From Bifidobacterium cuniculi (GTDB lineage: Bacteria; Actinomycetota; Actinomycetes; Actinomycetales; Bifidobacteriaceae), in contig NZ_JGYV01000012.1 in NCBI RefSeq assembly GCF_000741575.1, positions 1-38,667 on the forward strand: DNA of 38,667 nt. Reading direction: 5' to 3'. Positions 1-8,261 of this stretch are shown piece after piece (the stretch's first letter is position 1; the number at the start of each line of letters is the position of its first letter). The notes under the pieces are model-generated. The model was given only the letters and a program-made list of their open reading frames with translations, was not told the origin of the DNA and ran no database searches. Position numbers and translations under genes: made by a program.

Positions 1-365
1 GGCAGTACCAGCAGCCCGCCTGGGCGCGGGCGTGCGCGCGCATGGGCATCGTGCGCAGCATGTCACGCAAGGGCAACTGCTTGGACAACGCCGCGACCGA
101 GCAGGTGTTCGGTCATCTCAAGGACGAGTTCTTCCGGGGTCGTCAATGGGCTGACTATGAGTCGTTCAAGCGTGACCTGGAGGGCTACATCCGTTACTGG
201 AACTCGACACGCTGCCAGGCAGCGGTCGGGGGCATGAGCCCCGACCGCTATGAGCAGGCGTTACTGGCCCTGGCCGGGTAGGGCCGGGGCATGGTAGACT
301 GAGCACCCACACCATGAGGGTGGGTGACACTCATTAACCCCGTCCAGAAAACGGGGGACAGTTCA
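1..365 (+). mobile_element. IS3-family insertion sequence, right-hand part (copy 1, cut by window edge)
   Basis: This stretch matches the reverse complement of 38201-38565, with position 1 pairing with 38565 and 365 with 38201. Identity stops sharply at ...ACAGTTCA (left copy) and TGAACTGT... (right copy), which defines the element end; TG...CA termini are usual in IS3-family elements. The transposase 3' end faces the interior of the window. The other end lies outside, so a target-site duplication cannot be checked. The insertion lies about 110 bp upstream of the operator of the sugar-permease operon. Confidence 0.9.
3..281 (+). CDS. IS3-family transposase OrfB, C-terminal part (partial)
   Basis: This is the C-terminal 92 residues of a DDE integrase-type transposase (rve fold) that cuts and joins DNA at the IS ends. 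The reading frame is open from position 3. The conserved block MSRKGNCLDNAATEQVFGHL supplies the last acidic residue of the DDE triad (E of ATEQ) in the usual N..E..F..LK.E context, and the protein ends with the typical YIRYWNSTRCQ...SPDRYE tail. It is identical to the matching part of the copy at 38285-38665. It is partial only because the window begins inside it. Confidence 0.9.
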   Translation, partial: QYQQPAWARACARMGIVRSMSRKGNCLDNAATEQVFGHLKDEFFRGRQWADYESFKRDLEGYIRYWNSTRCQAAVGGMSPDRYEQALLALAG

Positions 366-475
366 TTTTTCGTGACATTTCTCACGGAGGGAGGCTTGCG
401 GCAAGGAAGCTTCCGTGCCGGCGCTGCACCGGCGTGCGGGCGAATGGCTTGGAATTATTCGCGGCACGCCGTAAC

Positions 476-512
476 TTAAGCGCTTGACAAACTGGAAATA
501 CTGGCTTATATT
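476..512 (+). promoter_or_regulatory. Promoter with LacI-type operator for the sugar permease operon
   Basis: A sigma70-like promoter is present: TTGACA at 484-489, a 17-bp spacer, and TATATT at 507-512. The near-palindrome TTAAGCGCTTGA (476-487) overlaps the -35 box. Closely similar sites lie in the promoters at 9110-9121 and 11636-11647. By position, repressor binding should block polymerase. The likely regulator is the LacI protein at 5653-6684. Confidence 0.7.
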
Positions 513-596
513 GACTACCATCACTTATTTAGCAGGCAGGCAGAGGTGCCTGAAGGGTTCACTGAAGAACCCGAGAATAAGGAAGGAACAACCGTC

Positions 597-1673
597 ATGA
601 CTACCACAACCACATTGCCGGCGGTGGACATGGGACCGGACGACATCCCGTTCAACAAGCACCAGCGCGATTGGCGCAAGATCGGCATCATCTGCCTGTT
701 CTGCCTCATCCCGATCGCCCTGCTCGTGGTCTTCACCTACCTGCCGTTCTTCCAGATGTGCGGCTACAGCTTCTTCAAGATGAAGTACATCGGCACCCCG
801 AAGTACGTGGGCCTGAAGAACTACACCGACATCTTCACCCGTCCCGACCTGCTGGCCACCCTCAAGCTCTCCGTCTACTACATGGTCGGCGCCATCATCC
901 AGGTCGCCCTGGCCCTCTACCTGGCCACCATCCTCGCCTTCAAGGTCCGCGGCGGCGCCTTCTTCAAGGGTGCGATGTTCTTCCCCTACCTGATCAACGG
1001 CATCGCCATCGGCTTCATCTTCAAGTTCTTCTACACCCGCGGCTACGTGCTCGACTCCGTGCTCCAGTGGTGCGGCTTCAGCCTGGACAACCTGCCCTAC
1101 TGGCTGCGTGACCAGAGCGTGAACAACTGGTCCCTGGTCGCATCCTCCGTGTGGCGCTACCTGGGCCAGACGATGATCCTGTTCATCGGCGCGATCATGT
1201 CCATCGACGGTTCCCTGTACGAGGCGGCGGAGATCGACGGCGCGAACAAGTGGCAGCAGTTCAAGCACATCATCCTGCCGGGCATCCAGACCATCCTGGT
1301 GCTCAACATCATCCTCGCCATCACCGGCTCCCTGTCCGCCTTCGAGGCGCCCTACGTCATCACCTCCGGCGCCAACGGCACCGGCACCTTCTTCGTCCAG
1401 ATGGACAAGATCGCCCACTCCGACCAGAAGGTCGGCCTCGCCTCCGCCATGGCCGTGGTGCTCTTGGTCATCATCCTCATCTGCGCATTGCTGCAGAAGA
1501 TCGTCATGAACTTCCTCTTCCGCGACGCCGACGACGGCACCGCCAAGGCCCGCAAGCACGCGCACAAGGTCGAGAAGGCGCGCCGCAAGGCCATGAAGCG
1601 CCAGAACAAGGTCGCCGTGGGCAGGACCAGCCTGTTCAAGAACGGCAACTCCCTGAAGGCGGTGGAGTCATGA
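597..1673 (+). CDS. ABC sugar transporter permease, MalF type
   Basis: This is an inner-membrane permease of a CUT1-family carbohydrate importer (binding-protein-dependent transport inner-membrane family), 358 residues. Hydrophobic segments fit six or more membrane spans, beginning near residues 24-45 (IGIICLFCLIPIALLVVFTY). The cytoplasmic EAA loop that contacts the ATPase is clear: EAAEIDGANKWQQFKHIILP. ATG 597 is chosen because GGAAGG (581-586) lies 10 bp before it; the frame is open further upstream without a ribosome site. It is the first gene of the operon and overlaps the next permease by ATGA. The usual binding-protein gene is missing upstream, where the IS begins, and no ATPase gene is present; Gram-positive CUT1 systems often share an MsiK-type ATPase. 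The substrate is inferred from neighbours to be manno- or galactomanno-oligosaccharides. Confidence 0.9.
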   Translation: MTTTTTLPAVDMGPDDIPFNKHQRDWRKIGIICLFCLIPIALLVVFTYLPFFQMCGYSFFKMKYIGTPKYVGLKNYTDIFTRPDLLATLKLSVYYMVGAIIQVALALYLATILAFKVRGGAFFKGAMFFPYLINGIAIGFIFKFFYTRGYVLDSVLQWCGFSLDNLPYWLRDQSVNNWSLVASSVWRYLGQTMILFIGAIMSIDGSLYEAAEIDGANKWQQFKHIILPGIQTILVLNIILAITGSLSAFEAPYVITSGANGTGTFFVQMDKIAHSDQKVGLASAMAVVLLVIILICALLQKIVMNFLFRDADDGTAKARKHAHKVEKARRKAMKRQNKVAVGRTSLFKNGNSLKAVES

Positions 1674-2593
1674 CCGCCGCAGCCACCACCCTGAACAACA
1701 TCAACAACGAGAAGAAGGAACCTCTCATGCAGGAAGTCGAGAAGGTCAGTCCGCTGTACCACGTACGCCGCGGCGTGCTGGTGTTCCTCAAGTACCTCAG
1801 CCTGGTGTTCATCACCTTCTGCATCCTCCTGCCGCTGGTCTCCTGCGTGTGGACCGCCGCCAAGACGGATGCGGAGTACAAGACGGGCAACGTCATGGCC
1901 ATGCCGTCGAACTGGTTCAACTTCAGCAACTACGTCGACGCCTTCAAGCTGTCCAACATGGCGGTCGCCTTCCGCAACAGCTTCATCGTGCTGGTGTGCG
2001 TGTGCTTTATGACCACCATCATCGGCACGCAGCTCGCCTACGTGCTCTCCCGCTTCCAGTTCCCCGGCAACGCCGTCATTCGCGGCGCCTTCACCCTGGC
2101 GGCCCTCCTGCCCGGCATCGCCATGCAGGTCGCGGTCTACAAGATCATGGGCTCCCTGGGCATGATCAACTCCCTGTGGGGATACATCATCATGTCGATG
2201 GGCACCGACGTCATCTCGATCTACATCTTCATCCAGTACTTCGAGAACCTGCCGATCTCACTGGACGAGGCGGCCATGATCGACGGCGCCAGCTACTTCA
2301 CCATCTACGGCCGCATCCTGCTGCCGCTGCTCAAGCCCGCCATCGTCACCGCCCTCATCCTCAAGGGCGTCGGCATCTACAACGAGTACTACGCCGCCAA
2401 CCTCTACTTGCAGGACAAGCAGAAGCTCGGCACCGTGGCCATCTCGCTGTATGCCTTCACCGGCCCGCAGGGCAGCAAGTACAACCTCATCTGCGCCGGC
2501 GTGATCGTCACGCTGCTGCCCGCCCTGATCCTCTTCCTGATCTTCCAGAAGCAGATCTACAACGGCGTGGCCGCGGGCGCCGTGAAGGAGTGA
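1670..2593 (+). CDS. ABC sugar transporter permease, MalG type
   Basis: This is the second permease of the CUT1 importer and the partner of the MalF-type protein just upstream. It has six predicted membrane spans and the EAA loop DEAAMIDGASYFTIYGRILL followed by PLLKP near the C terminus, as expected for MalG. ATG 1670 overlaps the upstream stop codon (ATGA) and gives 307 residues. An in-frame ATG at 1727 has a much better ribosome site (GAAGAAGGAA, 1711-1720) and gives 288 residues starting MQEVEKVSPLYHVRRG; this may be the true start, with the first ATG serving only for coupling. Both permeases are needed for a working importer, together with a binding protein and an ATPase not found here. 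Confidence 0.9.
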   Translation: MTAAATTLNNINNEKKEPLMQEVEKVSPLYHVRRGVLVFLKYLSLVFITFCILLPLVSCVWTAAKTDAEYKTGNVMAMPSNWFNFSNYVDAFKLSNMAVAFRNSFIVLVCVCFMTTIIGTQLAYVLSRFQFPGNAVIRGAFTLAALLPGIAMQVAVYKIMGSLGMINSLWGYIIMSMGTDVISIYIFIQYFENLPISLDEAAMIDGASYFTIYGRILLPLLKPAIVTALILKGVGIYNEYYAANLYLQDKQKLGTVAISLYAFTGPQGSKYNLICAGVIVTLLPALILFLIFQKQIYNGVAAGAVKE

Positions 2594-2629
2594 CCGACCC
2601 AAGACTTACCTCTCCCTTTCCTCATCAAT

Positions 2630-2668
2630 CGGGGCCCGGCCGCCGGCCTGCCGACGGGCAGGGCCCCG
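2630..2668 (+). terminator. GC-rich hairpin between permease and mannosidase genes
   Basis: CGGGGCCC (2630-2637) pairs with GGGCCCCG (2661-2668), and there is further pairing potential in between. No T-run follows, so it may be an intercistronic structure or an inefficient terminator that tunes expression of the mannosidase, rather than a full stop. Confidence 0.35.
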
Positions 2669-2768
2669 GTTTCCGATTCACTCAGTTCAACCATCTAACT
2701 AAGATGATGGCCGACCGGCACCTCGACGGCGAGCGCACCGCGTGCCATCCCAAGCAGAGGAGTTCACC

Positions 2769-5474
2769 ATGACCCACACCACGAAGACCTTCGCCCCGCT
2801 GCACGGCGGTTGGACGCTGACCGCCATGAACCCGCAGGCCGTCCCCGCCGAGCTGCGCGAACGGCTGGTGGCCGGCATCCCCGCCACCGTACCCGGCGAG
2901 GCTACGCTGGACCTGCTGGGCGCCGGCCTGATCGACGACCCCTTCGACGGCGACAACGAGACGAAGCAGCAGTGGATCGGTGACGTCGACTGGCGCTTCA
3001 CCTGCACCTTCGACTGGCACGACGACGGCAACGAGCGCCACGACCTGGTGGCCTACGGCCTGGACACGGTGGCCACCATCGCGCTCAATGGCGACCCCGT
3101 CGCGCAGACCGAGAACTGCCACCGCAGCTACCGCTGGGACGTGCGTCAGCTGCTGCGCGACGGCACCAACGAGCTGACCGTCACCTTCATGTCCCCCGTG
3201 CGCTACTCCGACATGATGGAGCAGCGACGCGGCTACTACCCGCACACCGAACACCACGCCTTCAACCAGATTCGCAAGCCCAGCTACACCTTCGGCTGGG
3301 ACTGGGGCATCGACGTGGCCAACGCCGGCATCTGGCGCGAAATCGGCATCGACTCCTGGAGCGGCGTGCGCCTCGCCGAGGTCGTGCCGCTCGTGGACGT
3401 CGCCACCGACGGCACCGGCGTGCTCACCGTGCGCGTCGCCGTCGAACGCGCCGGCGAAGGCCGCATCATGAGCCCTGCCGACGCGCACGCCCAGCAGAAG
3501 CCCGTGCCCGTACACGTCACCCTCGACGGCTTCGGCGCCATGCTCGAAGCCGACGGTTCCGTGGACGCCGGCCGCAACACCGCGACCGTCACCATCGCCG
3601 TGCCCCAGGTCAGGCGCTGGTGGCCGGTCGGCTACGGCGACCAGCCACTCTACGCGCTCACCGTGCAGGCCGGCGCCGAACTCCAGGCCGAGTGGACCGG
3701 CCGTGTCGGCTTCCGCACCACGCACGTCGACACCCGCGCCGACGAGACCGGCCGACCTTTCCAGATCTACGTCAACGACGTGCCCGTGCATGCCCGAGGC
3801 TACAACTGGATCCCCGACGACGCCTTCATCTCCCGCATTTCGAGGCGCGACTACGAGCGCGGCATCAAGGACCTGGTGGAGTCCAACTCCAACATGGTGC
3901 GCATCTGGGGCGGCGGCATCTACGAGGACGACCATTTCTACGACCTGTGCGACGAATACGGCGTGATGGTCTGGCACGACTTCATGCTCGCCTGCGCCGC
4001 CTACCCGGAGGACGCCGAGACCAAGGAAGAGGTCGAGGCCGAGGCTCGCGAGCAGATCATCCGCCTGAGCCCGCACCCCAGTCTGGTCGTGTGGAACGGC
4101 TCCAACGAGAACTACGTGGCCTACTCCGAGTGGGGTGGCTACAAGCAGGCGCTGCGCGACGACGACCTGCCCGCCAACAAGTACGGCTACGGCGAGAAGC
4201 CGTGGGGCGACTACTACTACTCCGAGCTGTTCCCGCAGCTGCTGGCCGACCTCGACCCGACGCGCGTCTACCTGCCCAGCTCACCCATGAGCTTCACCGA
4301 CTACGTGGACGCGAACGCCAGCGGCGACGGCACCATGCATATCTGGGACGCCTGGAACCGTGCCGACTATACCGTCTACGCCGACTACGTGCCGCGGTTC
4401 GCCGACGAGTTCGGCTACCAGGCGCCACCTGCCTGGAGCACCCTGACCGGCGCCGTGCACGACGAGAAGCTGGAGCCCTTCGGCGACCAGATGCTCGTGC
4501 ACCAGAAGGCCTCCGGCGGCAACTACAAGCTCGCCCGCGGCATGCGCAGCCACATCACTCCCGGCTCCCTGAACGACGTAAGTTTCGGTGGCGTGGTCAA
4601 CGGCAAGCCGAAGGACGGCCCGCACAGCTGGCTCATCCCCACCGACACCTGGGACGACATCGAGGACTGGCACTGGGCATGCCAGCTGCAGCAGGCACAG
4701 GCCATGCGCTTCGGCGTGCAGCACTTCCGCTCCCTGGCGCCCGTCAACGCCGGCGCGCTCATCTGGCAGCTCAACGACGACTGGCCGGTCGTCTCCTGGG
4801 CCGCCGTCGACTTCAACGGCCACCGCAAGCCGCTGTGGTACGCGTCCCGCGACTTCTTCGCGCCGCGCCTGGCCACCATTCAGCCGCGCACCAGCGAGGA
4901 ATACCGCGCCACCCACAGCTGGGAAGGCGTGAAGACCGACACCGACCACCTCGAGCTCATCGTGCTCAACGACACCCGCGAGCCGTGGACCGGCGGCTAT
5001 GACGTGCGCCGCATGACCCTCGACGGCACTGTGCTCGCCGAACAGCGCATCGACGTTGCCCTCGACGCCGTCGACCACCGCGGCTACCCGCTCGACGACG
5101 CCGTCGCCGAGTTCGATGACCCGACCGCCGAGCTCATCGTGGCCACGCCCAGCGACGGCGGGTTCCCGCGCGTCGTGCTCGACGGCGCCGAGATCCTCGA
5201 CCAGCGGCTCGCCGCGCCGGCCGACGCCTTCGACGCCACCGCCGTGGCGGTCGACGGCGGCGTCGAGCTGACCGTCACCGCGAAGGGCTACGTGCGCGAC
5301 CTGTTCGTCATGGCGGACAAGGTCGACCCGCAGGCGTGCGTCGACCTGGGCATGGTCAGCCTCCTGCCCGGCGAGTCCGTCACCTTCCGCATCGCGACGG
5401 ACAGTACCGACGCCGACGCCTTCGCCGGCGCCAGGGTGCTCAGGAGCGCCAACGACCTCAAGCGCCAGTGGTGA
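2769..5474 (+). CDS. GH2 beta-mannosidase
   Basis: This is a glycoside hydrolase family 2 enzyme of 901 residues, probably cytoplasmic (no signal peptide), that releases mannose from the non-reducing end of beta-1,4-manno-oligosaccharides. The N-terminal sugar-binding and Ig-like domains carry the mannosidase-type motif KPSYTFGWDWG (about 177-187). In the catalytic barrel, E447 in WNGSNEN is the expected acid/base and E547 in FADEFGYQ the nucleophile. The mannosidase subfamily is favoured over beta-galactosidase by the FGWDWG and NMVRIWGGG(I)YE motifs and by overall length. AGAGGAG (2756-2762) precedes ATG 2769. It lies 175 bp behind the permeases and probably belongs to the same transcription unit. 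An N-glycan-core mannosidase is an alternative, but the nearby alpha-galactosidase favours galactomannan. Confidence 0.9.
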   Translation: MTHTTKTFAPLHGGWTLTAMNPQAVPAELRERLVAGIPATVPGEATLDLLGAGLIDDPFDGDNETKQQWIGDVDWRFTCTFDWHDDGNERHDLVAYGLDTVATIALNGDPVAQTENCHRSYRWDVRQLLRDGTNELTVTFMSPVRYSDMMEQRRGYYPHTEHHAFNQIRKPSYTFGWDWGIDVANAGIWREIGIDSWSGVRLAEVVPLVDVATDGTGVLTVRVAVERAGEGRIMSPADAHAQQKPVPVHVTLDGFGAMLEADGSVDAGRNTATVTIAVPQVRRWWPVGYGDQPLYALTVQAGAELQAEWTGRVGFRTTHVDTRADETGRPFQIYVNDVPVHARGYNWIPDDAFISRISRRDYERGIKDLVESNSNMVRIWGGGIYEDDHFYDLCDEYGVMVWHDFMLACAAYPEDAETKEEVEAEAREQIIRLSPHPSLVVWNGSNENYVAYSEWGGYKQALRDDDLPANKYGYGEKPWGDYYYSELFPQLLADLDPTRVYLPSSPMSFTDYVDANASGDGTMHIWDAWNRADYTVYADYVPRFADEFGYQAPPAWSTLTGAVHDEKLEPFGDQMLVHQKASGGNYKLARGMRSHITPGSLNDVSFGGVVNGKPKDGPHSWLIPTDTWDDIEDWHWACQLQQAQAMRFGVQHFRSLAPVNAGALIWQLNDDWPVVSWAAVDFNGHRKPLWYASRDFFAPRLATIQPRTSEEYRATHSWEGVKTDTDHLELIVLNDTREPWTGGYDVRRMTLDGTVLAEQRIDVALDAVDHRGYPLDDAVAEFDDPTAELIVATPSDGGFPRVVLDGAEILDQRLAAPADAFDATAVAVDGGVELTVTAKGYVRDLFVMADKVDPQACVDLGMVSLLPGESVTFRIATDSTDADAFAGARVLRSANDLKRQW

Positions 5475-5535
5475 ACCGGCCGCTGCCCGCCCGCCGGTGC
5501 AGGCGGGCAGCGCCGCATTTCGCGAAACACGGCAC

Positions 5536-5579
5536 TTTAGCGTTTCAGTAGCCGATTCGGATTACACTTAAGTCGTTCA
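5536..5579 (+). promoter_or_regulatory. Probable autoregulatory operator upstream of lacI-type gene
   Basis: TTTAGCGTTTCA (5536-5547) differs at two positions from the isomerase operator TTAAGCGCTTCA. A second degenerate site, TTAAGTCGTTCA, follows at 5568-5579. TACACT at 5563-5568 could be a -10 box. The weaker match suggests looser autoregulation. Confidence 0.45.
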
Positions 5580-5652
5580 GTTATCCAGGCGAAACGCCGA
5601 CACGCAGCAAGGACCCACGTTGGCGTGGCACATGTAGACGGGGAGCAGAGCA

Positions 5653-6684
5653 ATGGCAGCGCACAAGACGAAAGTCACGATCTTCGACGTCGCAAAGGCA
5701 TCCGGCGTCTCCAGCAGCGCCGTCTCCTACGCCCTCAACGGCAAGCCGGGCGTCTCCGACGCCACCCGCGCCAAGGTGCTCAAGGTGGCGCGCGAACTGG
5801 GCTGGAAGCCGAACGGCGCCGCGCAGGCGCTCGCACAGTCCAAGACGCGGCGCATCGGCCTCGTCCTCGGCTACGATCCGCAGCTGCTCGCCGTCGAACC
5901 GTACATGATGAGCCTCATCTCCGGCCTCGGCGCCGAACTCGAGAAGCAGGACTACTCGCTGCTCGTGCGCCTGTCCATGGACGGCGACGAGGAGGAAGGC
6001 ATCATCCAGGACTGGATCGCCACCGGCAACGTCGACGCGTTGCTGCTGCTCAACCTCGAAATCGGTGACCCGCGCATCGACCTCATGAAACACAACCCGC
6101 AGATGCCGACACTCGCCCTGGCCGACGCCTCCCTGACCGCCGGACTGCCCACCCTCACCAGCGATGACGCCGGCGCCGTCGGCATCGCCGTGCAGTACCT
6201 CTACGACCTCGGCCACCGCCGCATCGCGCGCGTCGCCGGCCCCGAGGAGCTCGGCCACTCCTACATCCGCGACGCCGCCTTCTCCCAGATAACCACCGAA
6301 CTGGGCATGCGCTACCGCTGCCTGCACACCGACTACACGCCCGAGGCCGGCGCCGACGCCACCAAGCGCCTGCTGAGCGTGAGTTCCGCACCCACCGCCA
6401 TCATCTACGACAACGACGTGATGGCCCTGGCCGGCGAGAGCCAGGCCGCCGTACTCGGCGTGAAGGTGCCCGACGAGCTGTCGATCATGAGCTGGGACGA
6501 TTCCTTCATGTGCGAGGCGGCGCATCCGGGCATCACCGCCTTGCACCGCGACATCGTCGGCTCCGGCAGGATGGCCGCGCAGCTGATGCTCAAGCTGATC
6601 AACGGCGAGGAGGTCGGCGTGGAGGAGGAGTCGCCCTACGCGCTCAAGGAGCGTGAGTCCACCGCCCCCGCACCCAAGGGGTAG
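5653..6684 (+). CDS. LacI-family transcriptional regulator
   Basis: This is a sugar-responsive DNA-binding repressor of 343 residues. The LacI helix-turn-helix and hinge are clear at residues 8-60 (VTIFDVAKASGVSSSAVSYA, then LNGKPGVSDATRAKV). They are followed by a periplasmic-binding-like effector domain with IGLVLGYDP near 68 and the C-terminal core SIMSWDDSF. ATG 5653 follows GGGGAG. It sits between the permease/mannosidase block and the galactosidase/isomerase block, and motif-sharing promoters at 476, 9110 and 11636 make it the likely local regulator. The natural effector is unknown; a manno- or galactosyl-oligosaccharide is the best guess. Confidence 0.92.
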   Translation: MAAHKTKVTIFDVAKASGVSSSAVSYALNGKPGVSDATRAKVLKVARELGWKPNGAAQALAQSKTRRIGLVLGYDPQLLAVEPYMMSLISGLGAELEKQDYSLLVRLSMDGDEEEGIIQDWIATGNVDALLLLNLEIGDPRIDLMKHNPQMPTLALADASLTAGLPTLTSDDAGAVGIAVQYLYDLGHRRIARVAGPEELGHSYIRDAAFSQITTELGMRYRCLHTDYTPEAGADATKRLLSVSSAPTAIIYDNDVMALAGESQAAVLGVKVPDELSIMSWDDSFMCEAAHPGITALHRDIVGSGRMAAQLMLKLINGEEVGVEEESPYALKERESTAPAPKG

Positions 6685-6904
6685 GGAGCCTGAGGGCCGT
6701 CTGGCAACAGGGAGAGTGCCCACCGCCCCTGTGTGGGGCAAGGACCGGGATAATTGTGGGCCGCTGGCCGGAGAGCGTATCCGGTCGACCCTCATGCCTT
6801 CTCCTCATTGGCATGAAGGCCAGTTCCGGGCATATTCTTGGCCGGCAGTCCGACACTCTCGCTGTGTCGCGACTTTGGAAGGACGGCCATCAGCGCGGAT
6901 TGAG

Positions 6905-7013
6905 GCGAGATTGGCTTCGGAGAGTCGTTTTGGCCTATAACCCGAAAATGGCTATTTTCCAACACCCATACTTGGGGTACCGGCCAAAAACGACTCTCCG
7001 AAGCCAATCTCGC
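6905..7013. repeat. Long inverted repeat (31/32-bp arms)
   Basis: The left arm 6905-6935 starts GCGAGATTGGCTTCGGAGAG. The right arm 6982-7013 is its reverse complement except for one extra base in a run of T. The 46-nt loop contains a second smaller stem. It lies 220 bp after the LacI gene and could act as a terminator, but such long arms exceed what termination needs. Its sequence is unrelated to the other long palindromes in the window. Confidence 0.8.
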
Positions 7014-7106
7014 TGCCACGGGTGTGGACCGAGCCGCCAGACGCGACCGTCGGCAGCGTTTCCGGGCGCCTGAAGTCTCAGATTGCTTGCCGTGGGACCG
7101 GTTTAT

Positions 7107-7223
7107 GTTGAGAGATATCTTTTTCGGGGCACGGTCCGGTATGCACGAAAGGAAAACGGCGGAATGCCAAGCTTTCTGCTAAGTGGATACTTGCCCATAC
7201 GCCCCAGATTGATATCTCTCAAC
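7107..7223. repeat. 117-bp segment with 13-bp terminal inverted repeats
   Basis: GTTGAGAGATATC (7107-7119) and GATATCTCTCAAC (7211-7223) are perfect inverted copies 91 bp apart. The spacing and lack of coding content suit a miniature element (MITE) or a folded RNA. No target-site duplication was found by eye. Confidence 0.4.
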
Positions 7224-7239
7224 GAAAATACCTCATGAT

Positions 7240-7473
7240 TCAAGCTTTCTTGATGATCTGCAATATTATGATTGCTGCAATGATGGCCAATGAATAAAGC
7301 GCGCAGTAAGGAAGAATGCACCAGGCGCCGGCACTGTTCTCTGCATGGCTGGTGTAGTACTTGTATGCCATATATGTGTGGATGCAGCCGAACCCAATGA
7401 GCCCGACTGCGGTGATGACCTGCATGATGGTGAGAAGCCAGCCGTAGCTTGCCCGCAATTCATCCCACGACAT
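7240..7473 (-). CDS. Small two-span membrane protein of unknown function
   Basis: A 77-residue protein starting MSWDELRASYGWLL. It has two hydrophobic segments (about 10-32 and 47-73) separated by a short loop with AYKYYTSH, and a basic end (IIKKA). ATG 7473 is chosen because GAGGGGG lies 8 nt upstream; the frame extends 11 codons further without a better start. No family was recognised. It is monocistronic, pointing away from the DUF624 gene pair and towards the repeat-filled spacer. Confidence 0.6.
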   Translation of the reverse strand: MSWDELRASYGWLLTIMQVITAVGLIGFGCIHTYMAYKYYTSHAENSAGAWCILPYCALYSLAIIAAIIILQIIKKA

Positions 7474-7601
7474 GAATTTGACCCCCTCTTCTGCTCGTTG
7501 CACCAAGTCTTTAAATATTTGATGTGCTACTGTGCTTCACTCCAAGCATGACAGTGAGAGCGACTGAATGACTTTTGATGTTCAGAAAAACGAACAATTT
7601 C

Positions 7602-8231
7602 TTATTCGCGTGCCTTGAGGTCGAAGGCCTTCACCGTCATGCGCATCTGGGCCCAGAAGGTCACGCCGTAGCCGACGATCACCCATAGCAGCGGCACCCA
7701 CACCACCGCGCCGGGCACCAGGGCCAGCAGGACCACGGGCAACGCCCACAGTGCCACGATCACCAGCGCCACCAGCGGCTTCATCAGTGCCAGACGGGCG
7801 GACTGGCTGATCTGCGCCCACCAGCCGAGCTTGCTGCGGCCGCTCAGGGGCAGCACGAAGGCCAGGGCCATCGCCACAATCACGAAGAGGGCCACGATGA
7901 CGCCGTAGAACAGCGAGGCGCCGTCGCCCCTCCAGGTCGATACCCACCACAGGTCGAAGGCACATAGCGCCCCCAGCGCCGCGAAGACCAGCGTGAACAC
8001 GCAGCTGGTGCCGAAGCGACGCTTGAAGGCGCGCCAGAAGCCGCGGAACACGCCCTCGTCGGTGTCCTCCACGATCTCGCGCGCCATCTCGTAGGCGGCA
8101 CCGGTGGAGGCGCCGATCGTGAAGACGGGGATGCAGCACACCGCCCACGCCATGGACAGCATGGCGAGGTCGCCGATCCTGCCCATGAGGATGTTGTAGG
8201 GGTTGTCCTGCCGGAAGATGCGTGAGCTCAT
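7602..8231 (-). CDS. DUF624 (YesL-like) membrane protein
   Basis: A 209-residue integral membrane protein. The N-terminal block (NPYNILMGRIGDLAMLSMAW, then CCIPVFTIGASTGAAYEMAR) and the pair of positions rich in W and R match the DUF624/YesL family, often found beside sugar-transport genes in Gram-positive bacteria. About five membrane spans are visible. The molecular role is unknown for the family. It lies 30 bp after the binding-protein-like gene and is probably co-transcribed with it, divergent from the alpha-galactosidase. Confidence 0.8.
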   Translation of the reverse strand: MSSRIFRQDNPYNILMGRIGDLAMLSMAWAVCCIPVFTIGASTGAAYEMAREIVEDTDEGVFRGFWRAFKRRFGTSCVFTLVFAALGALCAFDLWWVSTWRGDGASLFYGVIVALFVIVAMALAFVLPLSGRSKLGWWAQISQSARLALMKPLVALVIVALWALPVVLLALVPGAVVWVPLLWVIVGYGVTFWAQMRMTVKAFDLKARE

Positions 8232-8261
8232 CGTGGTGCCTTTCTGCGGTCGCAGGCCGCG

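Larger units (their letters stand above)
6685..7239. other. Gene-free spacer with a long hairpin and a terminal-inverted-repeat segment
   Basis: No convincing coding frame is seen across 555 bp. The stretch holds the hairpin at 6905-7013 and a 117-bp segment (7107-7223) with 13-bp inverted ends. Base composition falls towards the right-hand side, compared with the flanking sugar genes. Confidence 0.6.

Noticed and set aside
525..1565. Long open frame on the minus strand across the MalF-type permease gene
   Set aside because: It is a mirror of GC-rich codon use; the protein is Gly/Asp/Val/His-rich with no domain and no ribosome site, while the plus-strand frame has clear permease motifs.
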